From Phycisphaerales bacterium (GTDB taxonomy: Bacteria > Planctomycetota > Phycisphaerae > Tepidisphaerales > Tepidisphaeraceae), in NCBI GenBank assembly GCA_028288775.1, contig JAQGHP010000170.1, forward strand, positions 1-13,372: a stretch of DNA of 13,372 bases. The letters run 5' to 3'. Under the pieces are notes generated by a model. The model did no database searches. It saw only the letters and a program-made list of their open reading frames with translations, and was not told the origin of the DNA. Positions 13,080-13,372 of the stretch are shown one piece after another (position 1 is the first letter of the stretch; the number at the start of each line of letters is the position of its first letter). A program made the position numbers and the translations under genes.

Positions 13080-13372
13080 TCATTTCCCGCAGAAATCCAC
13101 CAGCCTTGTCAGTTCGCTTCTTAGATCCTTGCGGTGTACCACGAAATCCACAAACCCCTTTTCCTGCAGGAACTCACTGCGCTGAAAGCCCTCGGGCAAT
13201 TCAACTTTGATCGTGTTCCAGATCGTCCGCGGACCAGCGAAGCCGATCAGCGCCTTGGGCTCGGCGACGATAAAATCCCCGAGCATCGCGAAGCTCGCCG
13301 TGACTCCGCCCGTCGTCGGGTCGGCCAGAAGGCTGATGAACAAGCCGCCGGCATCGTCGAGCCTTGCGAGGG
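13080..13372 (-). CDS. accD: Acetyl-CoA carboxylase carboxyltransferase subunit beta, C-terminal part
   Basis: About 96 residues at the C-terminal end are in the window; the frame is open to the right edge. The text LLADPTTGGVTASFAML, FIVAEPKALIGFAGPR, LPEGFQRSEFL and GFVDFVVHRKDLR is the hallmark C-terminal block of AccD. AccD with AccA transfers carboxyl from carboxybiotin to acetyl-CoA to make malonyl-CoA, the first committed step of fatty-acid synthesis, in the cytoplasm. The N-terminal zinc finger lies outside the window. The stop at 13080-13082 comes soon after the conserved block, so the C-terminus looks normal and short. The apparent TTG within the fragment is an internal Leu codon, not the start. 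The gene is convergent with the PEP-CTERM gene. Confidence 0.95.
   Translation of the reverse strand, partial: LARLDDAGGLFISLLADPTTGGVTASFAMLGDFIVAEPKALIGFAGPRTIWNTIKVELPEGFQRSEFLQEKGFVDFVVHRKDLRSELTRLVDFCGK

Overview
The window is high-G+C DNA that looks like a chromosome segment, or an assembled metagenomic contig, from a member of the Planctomycetota. The lineage rests on gene style, not on a marker gene. There is a secreted VIT/VWA protein, a short prepilin-like protein with the C-terminal FADGHV block typical of planctomycete pseudopilins, a PEP-CTERM protein, a GroEL encoded away from groES, and an MBOAT/SGNH acyltransferase pair. No rRNA, tRNA or CRISPR array is visible.

Layout. (1) Positions 1-2297: a VIT/VWA protein on the minus strand, running off the left edge, is divergent from a DUF892 ferritin-like gene. 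(2) 2476-4437: a secreted metallophosphoesterase (minus) is divergent from a prepilin-like gene (plus). (3) 4438-6402: a stand-alone groEL has two tight hairpins in its upstream region. (4) 6444-7280: a toxin-antitoxin cluster of hicB, a 3'-truncated hicA and brnT, followed by what may be an antitoxin remnant. (5) 7280-9467: an AlgI-like O-acyltransferase has lost its N-terminal membrane segments and is fused in frame to sequence from the toxin cluster; it overlaps an SGNH-hydrolase-like gene. (6) 9505-9617: a structured palindromic element lies between convergent genes. (7) 9623-10594: a SphA/MetA-type outer-membrane beta-barrel gene (minus). (8) 10595-11310: a gene-poor leader-like stretch, then a small 93-residue protein. 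(9) 11593-12033: a large imperfect palindrome, a perfect hairpin and a near-consensus promoter lead into a PEP-CTERM gene. (10) 12757-13372: a terminator-like hairpin, another repeat-armed palindrome and the C-terminal end of accD (minus).

How the genes relate. The MBOAT and SGNH genes overlap and form a plausible unit for acylating an exported polysaccharide, but the MBOAT is chimeric and the SGNH protein has substitutions at two usual catalytic blocks, so the pathway may be decaying or repurposed. The toxin genes follow groEL by 41 bases without a visible terminator and could share its transcript. Most other genes are single units separated by hairpins.

The most unusual features are the gene-fusion scar at about 7280, the stack of truncated toxin-antitoxin genes, the 86-base multi-hairpin element at 9505-9590, three palindromes whose arms are built from short degenerate repeats, and a hairpin that buries the ribosome-binding site of the VIT/VWA gene. 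None of these proves a new system. They are sequence observations with the checks given.
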